The notes below the pieces were generated by a model. It was not told the origin of the DNA. It saw only the letters and a program-made list of their open reading frames with translations, and did no database searches. Position numbers and translations under genes: made by a program. From contig JAKITC010000011.1 in the NCBI GenBank assembly GCA_021648285.1, positions 1 through 55,974 of the forward strand: a stretch of 55,974 bases of DNA. Reading direction: 5' to 3'. This stretch comes from Sulfurimonas sp. (lineage in GTDB: Bacteria; Campylobacterota; Campylobacteria; Campylobacterales; Sulfurimonadaceae). Below, in pieces: positions 44,424 through 53,104 of this stretch (positions within the stretch are counted from its first letter, which is position 1; each line of letters opens with the position of its first letter).

Positions 44424-45404
44424 ATGTTAAAGCTATTTTTAGCTTTAACATTTTTCTTTTTAAACCTTCAAGCAGGTAAAGGTAGTTTTGATATATGTAA
44501 ACTCAAAGTCTCTGATTCAAATTCTATAATTAAACAAACACTTCAGATTCCAATAGAAGCAAACCAAAGATTAGTCTTTTCAAGAAAAACACCAAATTCA
44601 AAAATTATAAAACATGATCCTTATTTATCTTTGTATCTTATAGAAGATAGTAAAAATTTTAAATATCCATTTAGACTTAATAATAAACCTTTACTCGGAA
44701 CAGCCACTATAAATAATAAAACAGTTGTAGAGGGTAGAGTTATTAAAAAACAGATAGGGTTAAATAGTTTTGCAAAATATAGTGAGACCATCTTTTCTCC
44801 AGCATTACTTTTAAATAGTTGTTGTGCCTTAGAAGGTATGGTAACACCAAGAGGCGTAATAGAAAGAGCATATATTGAGAGATTTTTAAAAATTAAAAAA
44901 GTTTCTTACTCTGATATTGGTATAAGAGTTATGGATAAAAAAAACTTTGTAATAGTAAATATTAGTAATCATTTCATGAAAGATAATAAGTTTAAAAAAG
45001 GTGATTATATATTAGAATTAAATGGTAAAAAAGTAAAAGACAGTTCAAGCTTTATGAAAAGTATTTTATTTAGTAAGGTAGGTTTAACTCATAAGGTAAA
45101 AATTAAAAGAGGCACAAAAATAATGACATTTAGCGCTAAAAGTCAAAAAAGAGAGGGTGGTGGATTTTTAAATGATATATTTTTAAAATTTTCAGGTTTA
45201 TTTTTTGATGAAAACCTATACATAACAAAAATTGAAAAAAAAGCTCTAAAATATCAATTAAAAGTTGGTGATAAACTTCTTCAAATAAATCGCAAAAGAA
45301 CAATAACTCAAGATGAAATTTTAAAGATACTAGAAGATAAAAATAAATCATTAAATTTACTTTTCTTAAGGGATCGATTTCAGTTTTTTATGACTCTTAA
45401 TTAG
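44424..45404 (+). CDS. Exported PDZ-domain protein
   Basis: This is a 326-residue protein with a signal peptide (about 1-17), a Cys-containing N-terminal half, and PDZ-like domains near 180-250 (GDYILELNGKKVKDSSSFMK) and 265-325 (KVGDKLLQINRKRTITQDEIL). There is no protease triad, so it probably binds protein ends in the periplasm. The family is conserved in Campylobacterota; its function is unknown. It adjoins ybaB with no gap. Confidence 0.7.
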   Translation: MLKLFLALTFFFLNLQAGKGSFDICKLKVSDSNSIIKQTLQIPIEANQRLVFSRKTPNSKIIKHDPYLSLYLIEDSKNFKYPFRLNNKPLLGTATINNKTVVEGRVIKKQIGLNSFAKYSETIFSPALLLNSCCALEGMVTPRGVIERAYIERFLKIKKVSYSDIGIRVMDKKNFVIVNISNHFMKDNKFKKGDYILELNGKKVKDSSSFMKSILFSKVGLTHKVKIKRGTKIMTFSAKSQKREGGGFLNDIFLKFSGLFFDENLYITKIEKKALKYQLKVGDKLLQINRKRTITQDEILKILEDKNKSLNLLFLRDRFQFFMTLN

Positions 45405-45416
45405 ATAAAATTTCAT

Positions 45417-46262
45417 ATGCAAAATTTCGAAAACTTTTTATTAAAAAATTTACCAATTTCAAAAAGTATACACCCTACTTATGAAGAAGCTTTACATAAA
45501 ATGCTTATAGCTGGTGGTAAAAGGTTTCGTCCAGCACTTCTTTTAGGAGTTGTAAAATCATATAATTCTTTAATGTTAGATAGTGCAATGCATGCAGCTT
45601 TTGCAGTAGAGCTTTTACATACATACTCACTTATTCATGATGATTTACCAGCCATGGATAATTCTCCTCTTCGCCGTGGTAAACCAACTCTACATATGGA
45701 ATATGATGAAGTAACAGCAATCCTAGTTGGAGATGCATTAAATACATATTCTTTTGAAGTTTTAGCAAATTCTCCATTCTCAGACTATACAAGAGTACAA
45801 CTTATACGAGAATTATCAAGTAATGGAGGTCTTAATGGTATGGTTTTAGGTCAAGCAATAGATTGTTACTTCGAAAATAAACCATTAAGAGTTAAAGATA
45901 TAAAAACTCTTCATACAAATAAAACAGCAAAATTAATAGCAGCATCGCTAAAGATGGGTGCTATTATAATTGGTCGTGAAGAATTAGGTGAAAAACTTTA
46001 TGATTTTGGTATAAAACTTGGACTTATATTTCAAATACAAGATGACATTTTGGATGTTACGAAAAGTTCACAGGAGGCTGGCAAGCTTACAAATAATGAT
46101 GAAGATAAAAATAGTTTTGTTACTATCTTAGGCTTAGATGAATCAATAAATCAAGCGAATATTTTGGCAGATGAGCTTTTAGCAGAGTTAGAACTTTTTG
46201 ATGAAGCTCTTAAAAATGAGCTTTCACCACTTTTAAGCAAATACATAAATAGACATAAATAA
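45417..46262 (+). CDS. ispA: Polyprenyl diphosphate synthase (farnesyl type)
   Basis: This trans-prenyltransferase condenses isopentenyl diphosphate with allylic diphosphates. The 281-residue product has the first Asp-rich motif D75-D76-L-P-A-M-D81 with the following SPLRRGKPTLH. The second is DDILD near 214, and GGKRFRP is near the N terminus. The two extra residues within the first motif, and the length, fit bacterial farnesyl/geranylgeranyl synthases; chain length is not proven. 13 bp before tkt. Confidence 0.88.
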   Translation: MQNFENFLLKNLPISKSIHPTYEEALHKMLIAGGKRFRPALLLGVVKSYNSLMLDSAMHAAFAVELLHTYSLIHDDLPAMDNSPLRRGKPTLHMEYDEVTAILVGDALNTYSFEVLANSPFSDYTRVQLIRELSSNGGLNGMVLGQAIDCYFENKPLRVKDIKTLHTNKTAKLIAASLKMGAIIIGREELGEKLYDFGIKLGLIFQIQDDILDVTKSSQEAGKLTNNDEDKNSFVTILGLDESINQANILADELLAELELFDEALKNELSPLLSKYINRHK

Positions 46263-46275
46263 TAAAGGAAATTTA

Positions 46276-48195
46276 ATGAGTAATCAAATGCGTCAAAAAA
46301 TGGCGGATAGTATAAGATTTTTAGCAGCAGATATGGTTCAAAAGGCTAATTCAGGTCATCCAGGTGCACCAATGGGTTTAGCAGATATTGCAGTTGTATT
46401 AGGTGAGCACTTAAACCATAATCCAAAAAATCCTAATTGGTTAAACCGTGATAGATTAGTTTTTTCAGGTGGCCATGCTACAGGTCTTATATACTCACTT
46501 TATTATCTTTGGGGATATGGCTTAGAGATTGATGATTTAAAGAACTTTCGTCAGCTAGATTCTAAAACTCCAGGACATCCAGAATATGGTCATACTGAGG
46601 GTATTGAGATTACTACTGGTCCATTAGGTCAAGGAATTGCTAATGCTGTTGGTTTTTCTATGGCTTCAAAATTTGTAGGTGCTCAAACTAACTCTGAGAC
46701 AGCAGAACTAATTGATCACAATGTTTATTGTTTATGTGGAGATGGAGATTTAGAAGAGGGTCTTTCATATGAAGCTTGCTCTATTGCAGGACATAATAAA
46801 CTTGATAACCTTACTCTTATTTATGATTCTAATAGCATAACAATTGAGGGCTCAACTGATTTAAGTATAAGTGAGAACATTACTAAAAGATTTGAGTCTC
46901 AAGGTTGGGATGTTTTAGAGTGTGATGGACATAATTTTGATGAAATTGATTTAGTATTTACAAAAGCAAAACAAAATAAAAAACCAACTATCATTATTGC
47001 AAATACTATTATTGCAAAAGGTGCAGGTTCACTTGAAGGCTCACATCATTCTCATGGAGCACCACTTGGAGATGAAATAATAGCACAAGCTAAAACAAAA
47101 GCTGGATTTGATCCTAATAAGTTTTTTCATGTAGATGAAGATGTGTTAGTTCGTTTTAGATCTGCTATAGAAGAGGGTGATTTAATAGAGCGTGAGTGGA
47201 TACACAGACAAAAAACACTCCCACTAATGGAACAAAATGAAGCACTGTTTGCATTAGAAAATCCTGATTTCTCTCGTATACAATGGCCAAAATTTGAAAA
47301 AGCTGAAGCTACTAGAGGAACTAATGGAAAAATTATAAATGCTATTGCTAAGGGACTTCCAAGTTTTTTAGGAGGTTCAGCAGATTTAAGTCCATCAAAC
47401 AAAACTAACTTAAATAATATGGGAGTTTTTCCAAAAGGTAGAAATATTTATTTTGGTATTCGTGAACATGCAATGGCATCAATTACAAATGCAATGGCTC
47501 TCTATGGACCACTTTTACCATTCTCTGCAACATTTTTTGTATTTTCAGACTACTTAAAACCAGCAGCTAGAATTGCAGCACTGAGTGGAATTCAACAGTT
47601 TTTTATTTGGACACATGATAGTATTGGTGTTGGTGAAGATGGACCAACTCATCAACCAATAGAACACTTATCTCAATTTCGTTCACTTCCAAATTTTTAT
47701 GTTTGGAGACCAGCAGATGGAGTTGAAAATGTAGAAGCTTGGAAAACTGCTTTAAGTATGAGTAAATCTCCATCAGCATTTGTATGTTCAAGACAAAATC
47801 TTTCAGTACTTCCTACTAGAGTAGCTGGTGAGGTAAATCAAGGTGGATATCTTCTTGCAAGTGATGAAAATGCTGTTATAACGCTTATGGCCAGCGGCAG
47901 TGAGGTTGAACTAGCACTAAAAGTTAAAGATGCTTTAAATGAAAAAGATGTACCAGTAAATGTAGTTTCAGTTCCTTGTTATGATTTATTTATAGAACAA
48001 GATGAAGCATACATAGACTCTATTATAAAGTCAGATACGAAAAAGGTAGCTATAGAAGCTGCTCGTGGATTAGAGTGGTATAGATTTGCTGATGAAGTGA
48101 TTGCAATGGATAGTTTTGGTGCTTCTGCCCCAGCTAATCAACTTTTTGATAAGTTTGGGTTTAGTGTAGATTCTATTTTAGAAAAAATAAAGTAG
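46276..48195 (+). CDS. tkt: Transketolase
   Basis: This thiamine-diphosphate enzyme moves two-carbon units between sugar phosphates in the pentose phosphate and Calvin pathways. The 639-residue product has SGHPGAPMGLAD, the ThDP/metal motif GDGDLEEG...DSN, GIREHAM with the catalytic Glu, and a C-terminal domain (GGYLLASDENAVITLMASGSEVELAL). RBS AAAGGA precedes the ATG. It ends the plus-strand run, before a strong terminator. Confidence 0.96.
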   Translation: MSNQMRQKMADSIRFLAADMVQKANSGHPGAPMGLADIAVVLGEHLNHNPKNPNWLNRDRLVFSGGHATGLIYSLYYLWGYGLEIDDLKNFRQLDSKTPGHPEYGHTEGIEITTGPLGQGIANAVGFSMASKFVGAQTNSETAELIDHNVYCLCGDGDLEEGLSYEACSIAGHNKLDNLTLIYDSNSITIEGSTDLSISENITKRFESQGWDVLECDGHNFDEIDLVFTKAKQNKKPTIIIANTIIAKGAGSLEGSHHSHGAPLGDEIIAQAKTKAGFDPNKFFHVDEDVLVRFRSAIEEGDLIEREWIHRQKTLPLMEQNEALFALENPDFSRIQWPKFEKAEATRGTNGKIINAIAKGLPSFLGGSADLSPSNKTNLNNMGVFPKGRNIYFGIREHAMASITNAMALYGPLLPFSATFFVFSDYLKPAARIAALSGIQQFFIWTHDSIGVGEDGPTHQPIEHLSQFRSLPNFYVWRPADGVENVEAWKTALSMSKSPSAFVCSRQNLSVLPTRVAGEVNQGGYLLASDENAVITLMASGSEVELALKVKDALNEKDVPVNVVSVPCYDLFIEQDEAYIDSIIKSDTKKVAIEAARGLEWYRFADEVIAMDSFGASAPANQLFDKFGFSVDSILEKIK

Positions 48196-48199
48196 TTTT

Positions 48200-48230
48200 A
48201 ACTGTATATCAAATTATTTGATATACAGTT
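48200..48230. terminator. Convergent terminator after transketolase
   Basis: AACTGTATATCAAA (48200-48213) pairs with TTTGATATACAGTT (48217-48230), a 14-bp perfect stem with a 3-base loop. The plus-strand side is followed by ATTAGTTTTA. It serves both tkt and the minus-strand gene beyond. Confidence 0.75.
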
Positions 48231-48237
48231 ATTAGTT

Positions 48238-48546
48238 TTATGAGAAAACTTTTAGTTTGGATTGAGCTTTTTCTTGTTGAGCTTTTTCTCTTAAGTGGCG
48301 AATATATACATCTAGATTTTCATCAAGCATTAAAGAGTAGTCTTTTAAAAGCTCCTCTTTTATAATCTCTTTCTCTTTTGCTAAATCTCTATCAGATATT
48401 GATAATTCAAATGCACTGTAACGAGCGGCTGCAAAGCGCATAGCTGAACCAACCATACCTGATGTATCTTCTTTTGCAAGTATATTCGCTAAGTTTATAA
48501 ACTTATCTGCATTTGTATACAAGTCTTCCATATTTACTTTGGCCAT
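48238..48546 (-). CDS. DUF3144-like small protein
   Basis: This is a 102-residue helical protein. FINLANILAKEDTSGMVGSAMRFAAARYSAFELS resembles the DUF3144 family of small cytoplasmic proteins of unknown function. The C-terminal half is charged and coiled. RBS AAGGAA is upstream of ATG 48546. It stands alone between terminator and pseudogene. Confidence 0.65.
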   Translation of the reverse strand: MAKVNMEDLYTNADKFINLANILAKEDTSGMVGSAMRFAAARYSAFELSISDRDLAKEKEIIKEELLKDYSLMLDENLDVYIRHLREKAQQEKAQSKLKVFS

Positions 48547-48615
48547 TATATTCCTTTTAAAACAATTACCATATTTTACATAATTTTTTTTATAAATAGG
48601 TTAAAATCTTGACTC

Positions 48616-49103
48616 CTATAAAAATAGCACCCACAGTACCAAAGATTTGCTAATCTCTTTTATTTTACTTCCATAAAGGCATATACCAAATAAAAAAAGT
48701 TGCATAGTCGAAGCATACGCACCCATCATAAGAGTGTTCATAATAACTTCATTGAGTTTATATTTATAAACTCTTAAGATAATTGCAATAGAAGCTGCCC
48801 AAAGAATAGGAAGTTCTACTATATTTTTAAGTGATGCTTTAATATCAAAACTACCACGAGAATAAAATAAACACCGATAGTATAAACAATAAATACTTTA
48901 CAAGATTTATAACTGTAGTGTAAGGGATTGATTCTTTCCCAAAAAGTCAAAAATACTTGTAAAAAGCAAACATTTATCAGAGTAATTGTTTTGTCATCAA
49001 TTGAATCTTTAAATACTCTTTTTGCTATACAACCCATAACAATATATATACTTAAAATTGAAAATATTATTGAACTTATGGTGGTATTATAATATAATTT
49101 CAT
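48616..49103 (-). pseudogene. AEC-family transporter, frameshifted and internally deleted
   Basis: A minus-strand frame from ATG 49103 gives 85 residues with hydrophobic segments (IIFSILSIYIVMGCIAKRVF and KVFIVYTIGVYFILVVV). A different frame near 48850 then continues FDIKASLKNIVELPILWAAS and TLMMGAYASTMQLFLFGIC to a stop at 48616-48618. The second part is the C-terminal domain of auxin-efflux-carrier (AEC) permeases. The 488-bp span is not a multiple of three and encodes about 160 positions, against about 300 in intact AEC proteins. The gene has therefore lost both frame and middle. Confidence 0.7.
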
Positions 49104-49104
49104 T

Positions 49105-49422
49105 ATGCAAACACTTCAAGATATTAAAAAAATAATAGATGAAAATATGGCAGTAATGCTTTATTTTTCTACTCCAAAATGTAATGTATGTCAATCATTT
49201 AAACCTAAACTTTTACAAGCTTTAGAGAGTAATTTTAAAGAGTTTAAAATAGTTTCAATAGATATATCTATATCTCAAGAAGTAGCAGCACACTTTAGTG
49301 TTTTAAGTATACCAACAGTTTTAATATTTTTAGATTCAAAAGAGTTTTTAAGAAAGTCTCGTTACATGAGTGTAAAAGAGGTTATAAGTGAGATAAAACG
49401 TCCTTATTTCATCTGTTTATAA
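49105..49422 (+). CDS. Thioredoxin-fold protein
   Basis: This is a 105-residue cytoplasmic thioredoxin-like protein with C26-N-V-C29 (STPKCNVCQSF) and the cis-Pro in SIPTVLIF. Its start is one base from the divergent start of the AEC pseudogene, so its RBS lies in that gene. The 3' end overlaps the TrmH gene on the other strand by 14 bp. The CNVC dipeptide differs from the classic CGPC of TrxA, so a specialised partner is likely. Confidence 0.8.
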   Translation: MQTLQDIKKIIDENMAVMLYFSTPKCNVCQSFKPKLLQALESNFKEFKIVSIDISISQEVAAHFSVLSIPTVLIFLDSKEFLRKSRYMSVKEVISEIKRPYFICL

Positions 49423-50161
49423 AAGCAATTAATGAAGCAGTAACTGCAACATTAAGTGATTCAACACCCCGTCTCATAGGAATAGATATTTTATCATTAC
49501 AAAGAGTTTCCACCTCTTTACTAACCCCATCACTTTCATTTCCTAAAATATAGATAGATTTATTTGTTTGTTTTATATCATATATAGTTTTACTAGCATG
49601 AGAAGATAGAAAATATATTTTTATATCATTTAAATCATTTAAAATCTCATCAAGAGAGTTACAGTAATAAATAGGAAGTTTAAATAGTGTTCCAGCACTT
49701 GCTTTTACAACAAGTGGAGATATTTTTGCAGAAGATTTTTTTGGAAGTATTATGCCGTCTACATTCCCAGCTGCACATGAACGAATAATCATTCCGAGGT
49801 TTTGAGGGTTTTGAATGCCATCAAGAGCAATTAGTTTAAAATTTTGCATATTCTTTATCACTTTAGCATTTTGGTAATATTTTGAGATAATATCAATAGC
49901 AACACCTTGATCTTGCTTTGCATTTTTGCTTATTCGTGAAAGTGTTTTTTTATCATGATAGGTTATCTCAATATCTCTTTTTTTAGCAAAAGTGAGTATA
50001 GTTTTTATAGCACCATCTTTTTGATTCGAATCTGACATATGTAATTTATGAATTTCAAGGTTATCATCTTGTAAAATTTCTATAACAACATTTCTACCAT
50101 ATAAAGTTATTATTTTTTCAAAATATGCTTTTTTTCCCAAGTACTCTTTTGAGTCGTTCAT
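49409..50161 (-). CDS. TrmH/SpoU-family RNA 2'-O-methyltransferase (RlmB-like)
   Basis: This enzyme uses S-adenosylmethionine with a trefoil-knot fold to methylate a ribose in rRNA or tRNA. The 250-residue product has a substrate-binding N-terminal domain and the three SPOUT motifs: DGIQNPQNLGMIIRSCAAG, LGNESDGVSKEV, and ISIPMRRGVESLNVAVTASL. The closest group is RlmB (23S G2251), inferred from motif style. It ends 14 bp into the thioredoxin gene. Confidence 0.85.
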   Translation of the reverse strand: MNDSKEYLGKKAYFEKIITLYGRNVVIEILQDDNLEIHKLHMSDSNQKDGAIKTILTFAKKRDIEITYHDKKTLSRISKNAKQDQGVAIDIISKYYQNAKVIKNMQNFKLIALDGIQNPQNLGMIIRSCAAGNVDGIILPKKSSAKISPLVVKASAGTLFKLPIYYCNSLDEILNDLNDIKIYFLSSHASKTIYDIKQTNKSIYILGNESDGVSKEVETLCNDKISIPMRRGVESLNVAVTASLIAFINR

Positions 50162-50183
50162 TATGTATCTCCATTTTTAATAA

Positions 50184-50912
50184 TTAATCTATAATATTAT
50201 AAATAATTTCTGTTTTATTTTTTATAATTTTAATCTCTTTTACTTGAAGATTTTTAATTTCTAATGACATAAACTCTTCAATTGATTGTATATTATTTTG
50301 TGCAACTGCTTTTAAAATTAAACCTCTATAGGCTTTTGCCCAGTAACTTACAATCTTTCCATTTCTTAAAAATTTTAGTGCTGTATATGCTTTAGTGATT
50401 TTATAAAATTTATTATAATAGCCTGCTCTTAAATCTAAAATTTCATAATTGCCAAGATAAAGATCTAATTGATAAGAAAATCTATCTTTGTAAAATTTAT
50501 CAGGGACAAATTCTCCAATATTATTGCCTTGTTTTACTTTATAATTAGCTATAGTATCGCCACCAAGGATAGGACCATACAGATTTGAGAAAATTATGGT
50601 ATTTGATTTTATATACTCTTGTGTATTTCTATTTAAAGTGTTAAATTCAAGATAATCATATGCAACACCTCTGTACCTTTCTATAGCATACATAAAAGCT
50701 GAGTCAAATAAAGAGTTTATATACTCTTTACAATAACTAAATTTTTTAAATCCAAATAGCTCTTTAATATTCTCTTCATCACCCTTTTTAATTATATCAT
50801 TATAAGCATCTAAAATATTCTTTCTTGCACTATTTGAGCCAAGTAGCTTTTTTGCTTTTATATCTCCTCCACTTATTTTTATTTCAGCAGGTGAGAATAG
50901 TATTTTTAACAT
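50184..50912 (-). CDS. yaaA: YaaA/DUF328-family peroxide-stress protein
   Basis: This 242-residue product matches YaaA, which limits free iron and DNA damage under peroxide stress. It begins MLKILFSPAEIKISGG, the family start. An in-frame TTG at 50945 would add 11 residues but no relative starts there. The C-terminal half has the DLRAGYYNKFYKITK and SYWAKAYRG region. AAGGGA lies upstream. Confidence 0.8.
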   Translation of the reverse strand: MLKILFSPAEIKISGGDIKAKKLLGSNSARKNILDAYNDIIKKGDEENIKELFGFKKFSYCKEYINSLFDSAFMYAIERYRGVAYDYLEFNTLNRNTQEYIKSNTIIFSNLYGPILGGDTIANYKVKQGNNIGEFVPDKFYKDRFSYQLDLYLGNYEILDLRAGYYNKFYKITKAYTALKFLRNGKIVSYWAKAYRGLILKAVAQNNIQSIEEFMSLEIKNLQVKEIKIIKNKTEIIYNIID

Positions 50913-50990
50913 AGCTTTATATACATCCCTTATAAATTTTATCAAATTGTATCAAAAGAATTATGTATTACAAATTTAAGTAAAAAACTC

Positions 50991-51019
50991 TTGACTTTGA
51001 AAATATATTGCACTATAAT
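50991..51019 (+). promoter_or_regulatory. Promoter of the tRNA array
   Basis: TTGACT (50991-50996) and TATAAT (51014-51019) are separated by 17 bp, a near-consensus sigma-70 promoter, the only full one of this kind seen in the window. The transcript would start near 51026, 11 bp before the first tRNA. Confidence 0.85.
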
Positions 51020-51036
51020 TCTGACTCAAATTCGAT

Positions 51037-51113
51037 GCCGACATAGCTCAGTTGGCTAGAGCAGCTGATTTGTAATCAGCAGGCCCGGGGTTCAAATCCT
51101 CGTGTCGGCACCA
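51037..51113 (+). tRNA. trnT: tRNA-Thr (anticodon TGT)
   Basis: A 77-base cloverleaf with CCA encoded. Acceptor GCCGACA pairs with TGTCGGC (51103-51109), discriminator A51110. Anticodon loop TTTGTAA gives TGT, and the T arm has GTTCAAAT. All stems are intact. First of four tRNAs. Confidence 0.97.
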
Positions 51114-51157
51114 TTGAATGCGAGAATATTAGAAACAGTGTTAGACCAGATATATGT

Positions 51158-51242
51158 GGTGAGATAGTCAAGTGGCCAACGACGGCAGACTGTAAATCTG
51201 CTCCCTATGGGTTCAGAGGTTCGACTCCTCTTCTCACCACCA
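51158..51242 (+). tRNA. trnY: tRNA-Tyr (anticodon GTA)
   Basis: An 85-base tRNA with a long variable arm, as bacterial tRNA-Tyr has, and CCA encoded. Acceptor GGTGAGA pairs with TCTCACC (51232-51238). The anticodon loop is CTGTAAA around GTA. Confidence 0.97.
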
Positions 51243-51258
51243 CTTTTCAATGGCATAT

Positions 51259-51335
51259 GCGGGCGTAGCTCAGTTGGCTAGAGCGTCAGCCTTCCAAGCT
51301 GAGGGTCGAGGGTTCGAGTCCCTTCACCCGCTCCA
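51259..51335 (+). tRNA. trnG: tRNA-Gly (anticodon TCC)
   Basis: A 77-base tRNA with CCA encoded. Anticodon loop CTTCCAA gives TCC. Acceptor GCGGGCG faces CACCCGC, leaving one C-A mismatch at the sixth pair (C51264 with A51326). The other arms are normal. Confidence 0.95.
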
Positions 51336-51470
51336 TTGAACATTTACATTCTGGAAGCTGAAGTACAATTTCAGAAATTAACTTCTTAAATATACATAGC
51401 TTTTTATCTAACTTCAAAAATCTAATAAAATAAATTATTAATGTTAAAGAATCATGCACTTATTGCTTAA

Positions 51471-51494
51471 AAAGTTCTAATTATATTTAGAACT
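51471..51494 (+). promoter_or_regulatory. Hairpin between the tRNA-Gly and tRNA-Thr genes
   Basis: AAGTTCTAA (51471-51479) pairs with TTAGAACTT (51486-51494), a 9-bp perfect stem with loop TTATAT, in the 172-bp spacer before the last tRNA. It may be a processing site for the tRNA precursor. Confidence 0.4.
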
Positions 51495-51507
51495 TGGTGT
51501 ATATAGT

Positions 51508-51582
51508 GCTGTCGTGGCTCAGGGGTAGAGCACTTCCTTGGTAAGGAAGAGGCCGTGGGTTCAATTCCCACCGTCAGCACCA
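51508..51582 (+). tRNA. trnT: tRNA-Thr (anticodon GGT)
   Basis: A 75-base tRNA with CCA encoded and anticodon loop TTGGTAA. Acceptor GCTGTCG faces CGTCAGC, leaving a T-T mismatch at the fifth pair (T51512 with T51574). It completes the Thr-Tyr-Gly-Thr array, an order usual upstream of tuf in Campylobacterota. Confidence 0.95.
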
Positions 51583-51594
51583 TTAAGCAAAAAG

Positions 51595-51638
51595 AGCTAC
51601 AAAAAACAAATTTCTTAAAAAACTTGTTTTTTGTAGCT
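51595..51638 (+). terminator. Terminator after the tRNA array
   Basis: AGCTACAAAAAACAA (51595-51609) pairs with TTGTTTTTTGTAGCT (51624-51638), 15 perfect pairs around a 14-base loop, 12 bp after the last tRNA. Two further stems follow (51653-51668 and 51671-51699), so three hairpins lie in series before the tuf promoter. Confidence 0.7.
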
Positions 51639-51668
51639 TTAAGAGAGCTTGAGGGATATTCATATCCC
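51610..51668 (+). repeat. GTAGCTTTA module, copy 1
   Basis: Bases 51610-51641 (ATTTCTTAAAAAACTTG, then TTTTTTGTAGCTTTA) recur at 55793-55825 with almost no change. The part TTTTGTAGCTTTA followed by the GGGATAT/ATATCCC stem (51653-51668) is also found reversed at 53018-53063. All three copies flank genes of the tuf-rplJ region. Confidence 0.6.
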
Positions 51669-51670
51669 TG

Positions 51671-51699
51671 CACAACAATGGATTTTACTCATTGTTGTG
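51671..51699 (+). terminator. Third hairpin before the tuf promoter
   Basis: CACAACAATG (51671-51680) pairs with CATTGTTGTG (51690-51699) around GATTTTACT, ten perfect pairs, 44 bp before the tuf -10 element. It probably insulates tuf from the tRNA transcript. Confidence 0.5.
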
Positions 51700-51742
51700 T
51701 GTAAAATCAATATATTTAAGCAATAATTGAATGATTTTTGGG

Positions 51743-51748
51743 TATAAT
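51743..51748 (+). promoter_or_regulatory. -10 element of the tuf promoter
   Basis: TTTTTGGGTATAATCCCGTTTC has TATAAT at 51743-51748, with a GC-rich discriminator, 36 bp before the tuf ATG. RBS is GGAGGA at 51774-51779. Confidence 0.8.
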
Positions 51749-51783
51749 CCCGTTTCAATTCACATTTAAAGTCGGAGGACACT

Positions 51784-52983
51784 ATGGCAAAAGAAAAGTT
51801 TGAGCGTAATAAACCGCATGTAAACATTGGTACAATTGGTCACGTTGATCATGGTAAAACAACATTAACAGCAGCGATTACTGCAGTATTAGCAGTAACT
51901 AACGGTGCTGAGCTTATGGATTATGATGCAATCGATAATGCTCCAGAAGAGAGAGAGCGTGGTATTACTATCGCTACTTCACACGTTGAGTATGAGACTG
52001 ACAAGCGTCATTATGCGCATGTTGACTGTCCAGGTCACGCGGATTATGTTAAGAATATGATTACTGGTGCTGCTCAAATGGATGGTGCTATTTTAGTTGT
52101 CTCTGCAGCTGATGGTCCTATGCCACAAACTCGTGAGCATATCCTTCTTTCTAAGCAAGTTGGTGTTCCATATATCGTTGTTTTCATGAACAAAGAAGAT
52201 ATGGTTGACGATGAAGAACTTCTAGAACTAGTAGAGATGGAAATTCGTGAACTATTAGATATGTATGACTTTCCAGGTGATGATACTCCTATCACTACTG
52301 GTTCAGCTCTTAAAGCTCTTGAAGAAGCAAAAACTGGTAATTTAGGTGAGTGGTCTGCTAAGATTCAAGAACTTATGAAAACTGTTGATGAGTATATTCC
52401 TGAGCCAGTTCGTGAAACTGATAAAGATTTCTTAATGCCTGTTGAGGATGTTTTCTCAATCTCTGGTCGTGGAACAGTTGTAACTGGTCGTATCGAGCGT
52501 GGTATTGTTAAAGTTGGTGAAGAAGTTGAAATTGTAGGTATTCGTGATACTCAAAAAACTACTGTAACTGGTGTTGAGATGTTTCGTAAAGATTTAGACC
52601 AAGGTGAAGCTGGAGACAACTGCGGAATTCTAGTCCGTGGTATTGCTAAAGACGACGTTGAGCGCGGTCAAGTACTTTGTAAGCCAGGTACGATTACTCC
52701 TCATACTAAATTTACAGCTGAAATTTATGTACTAAGTAAAGATGAAGGTGGTCGTCATACTCCATTCTTTAACGGTTACCGTCCTCAGTTCTATGTTCGT
52801 ACAACTGATGTTACAGGTGCAATCATTTTACCAGAAGGTACTGAGATGGTTATGCCAGGTGATAACGTAAGTATTACTGCTGAGTTAATTCACCCAATTG
52901 CAATGGAAAAAGGTACTAAGTTTGCTATCCGTGAGGGTGGAAGAACTGTTGGTGCTGGTGTTGTTGCTGAGATATTAGCATAA
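51784..52983 (+). CDS. tuf: Elongation factor Tu
   Basis: EF-Tu carries aminoacyl-tRNA to the ribosome. The 399-residue product has the G1 loop GHVDHGKT, G2 region [39 protein letters not shown] (G3), FMNKEDM (NKxD) and the C-terminal [30 protein letters not shown]. It is the only tuf copy in the window. A hairpin 8 bp after the stop separates it from rpmG. Confidence 0.98.
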   Translation: MAKEKFERNKPHVNIGTIGHVDHGKTTLTAAITAVLAVTNGAELMDYDAIDNAPEERERGITIATSHVEYETDKRHYAHVDCPGHADYVKNMITGAAQMDGAILVVSAADGPMPQTREHILLSKQVGVPYIVVFMNKEDMVDDEELLELVEMEIRELLDMYDFPGDDTPITTGSALKALEEAKTGNLGEWSAKIQELMKTVDEYIPEPVRETDKDFLMPVEDVFSISGRGTVVTGRIERGIVKVGEEVEIVGIRDTQKTTVTGVEMFRKDLDQGEAGDNCGILVRGIAKDDVERGQVLCKPGTITPHTKFTAEIYVLSKDEGGRHTPFFNGYRPQFYVRTTDVTGAIILPEGTEMVMPGDNVSITAELIHPIAMEKGTKFAIREGGRTVGAGVVAEILA

Positions 52984-52990
52984 TCAACAT

Positions 52991-53013
52991 CATAATGAGC
53001 TAGGCTCATTATG
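52991..53013 (+). terminator. Hairpin after tuf
   Basis: CATAATGAGC (52991-53000) pairs with GCTCATTATG (53004-53013) around TAG, ten perfect pairs, 8 bp after the tuf stop. No T-run follows, so it may be partial attenuation between tuf and the rpmG-secE-nusG genes. Confidence 0.55.
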
Positions 53014-53017
53014 AATA

Positions 53018-53063
53018 GTAGGGATATTATATTCCTACAACCCTCTAAAGCTACAAAATATTT
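53018..53063 (-). repeat. GTAGCTTTA module, reversed copy
   Basis: Read on the minus strand this is TTTTGTAGCTTTAGAGGGTTGTAGG with the AATAT/ATATT stem. It matches the modules at 51610-51668 and 55793-55838. On the plus strand GTAGG (53018-53022) and CCTAC (53034-53038) begin an 8-bp stem that could act in the rpmG leader. Confidence 0.5.
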
Positions 53064-53104
53064 TATTTTGAAAAGAGATAGGGGATTTAATATAAGGTAA
53101 GAAA

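Noticed and set aside
51467..51673. 68-residue minus-strand open frame over tRNA-Thr(GGT)
   Set aside because: It contains the VGIEPTASSLPRKCSTPEPR type of peptide that arises from translating the reverse strand of a tRNA; a common annotation artefact.
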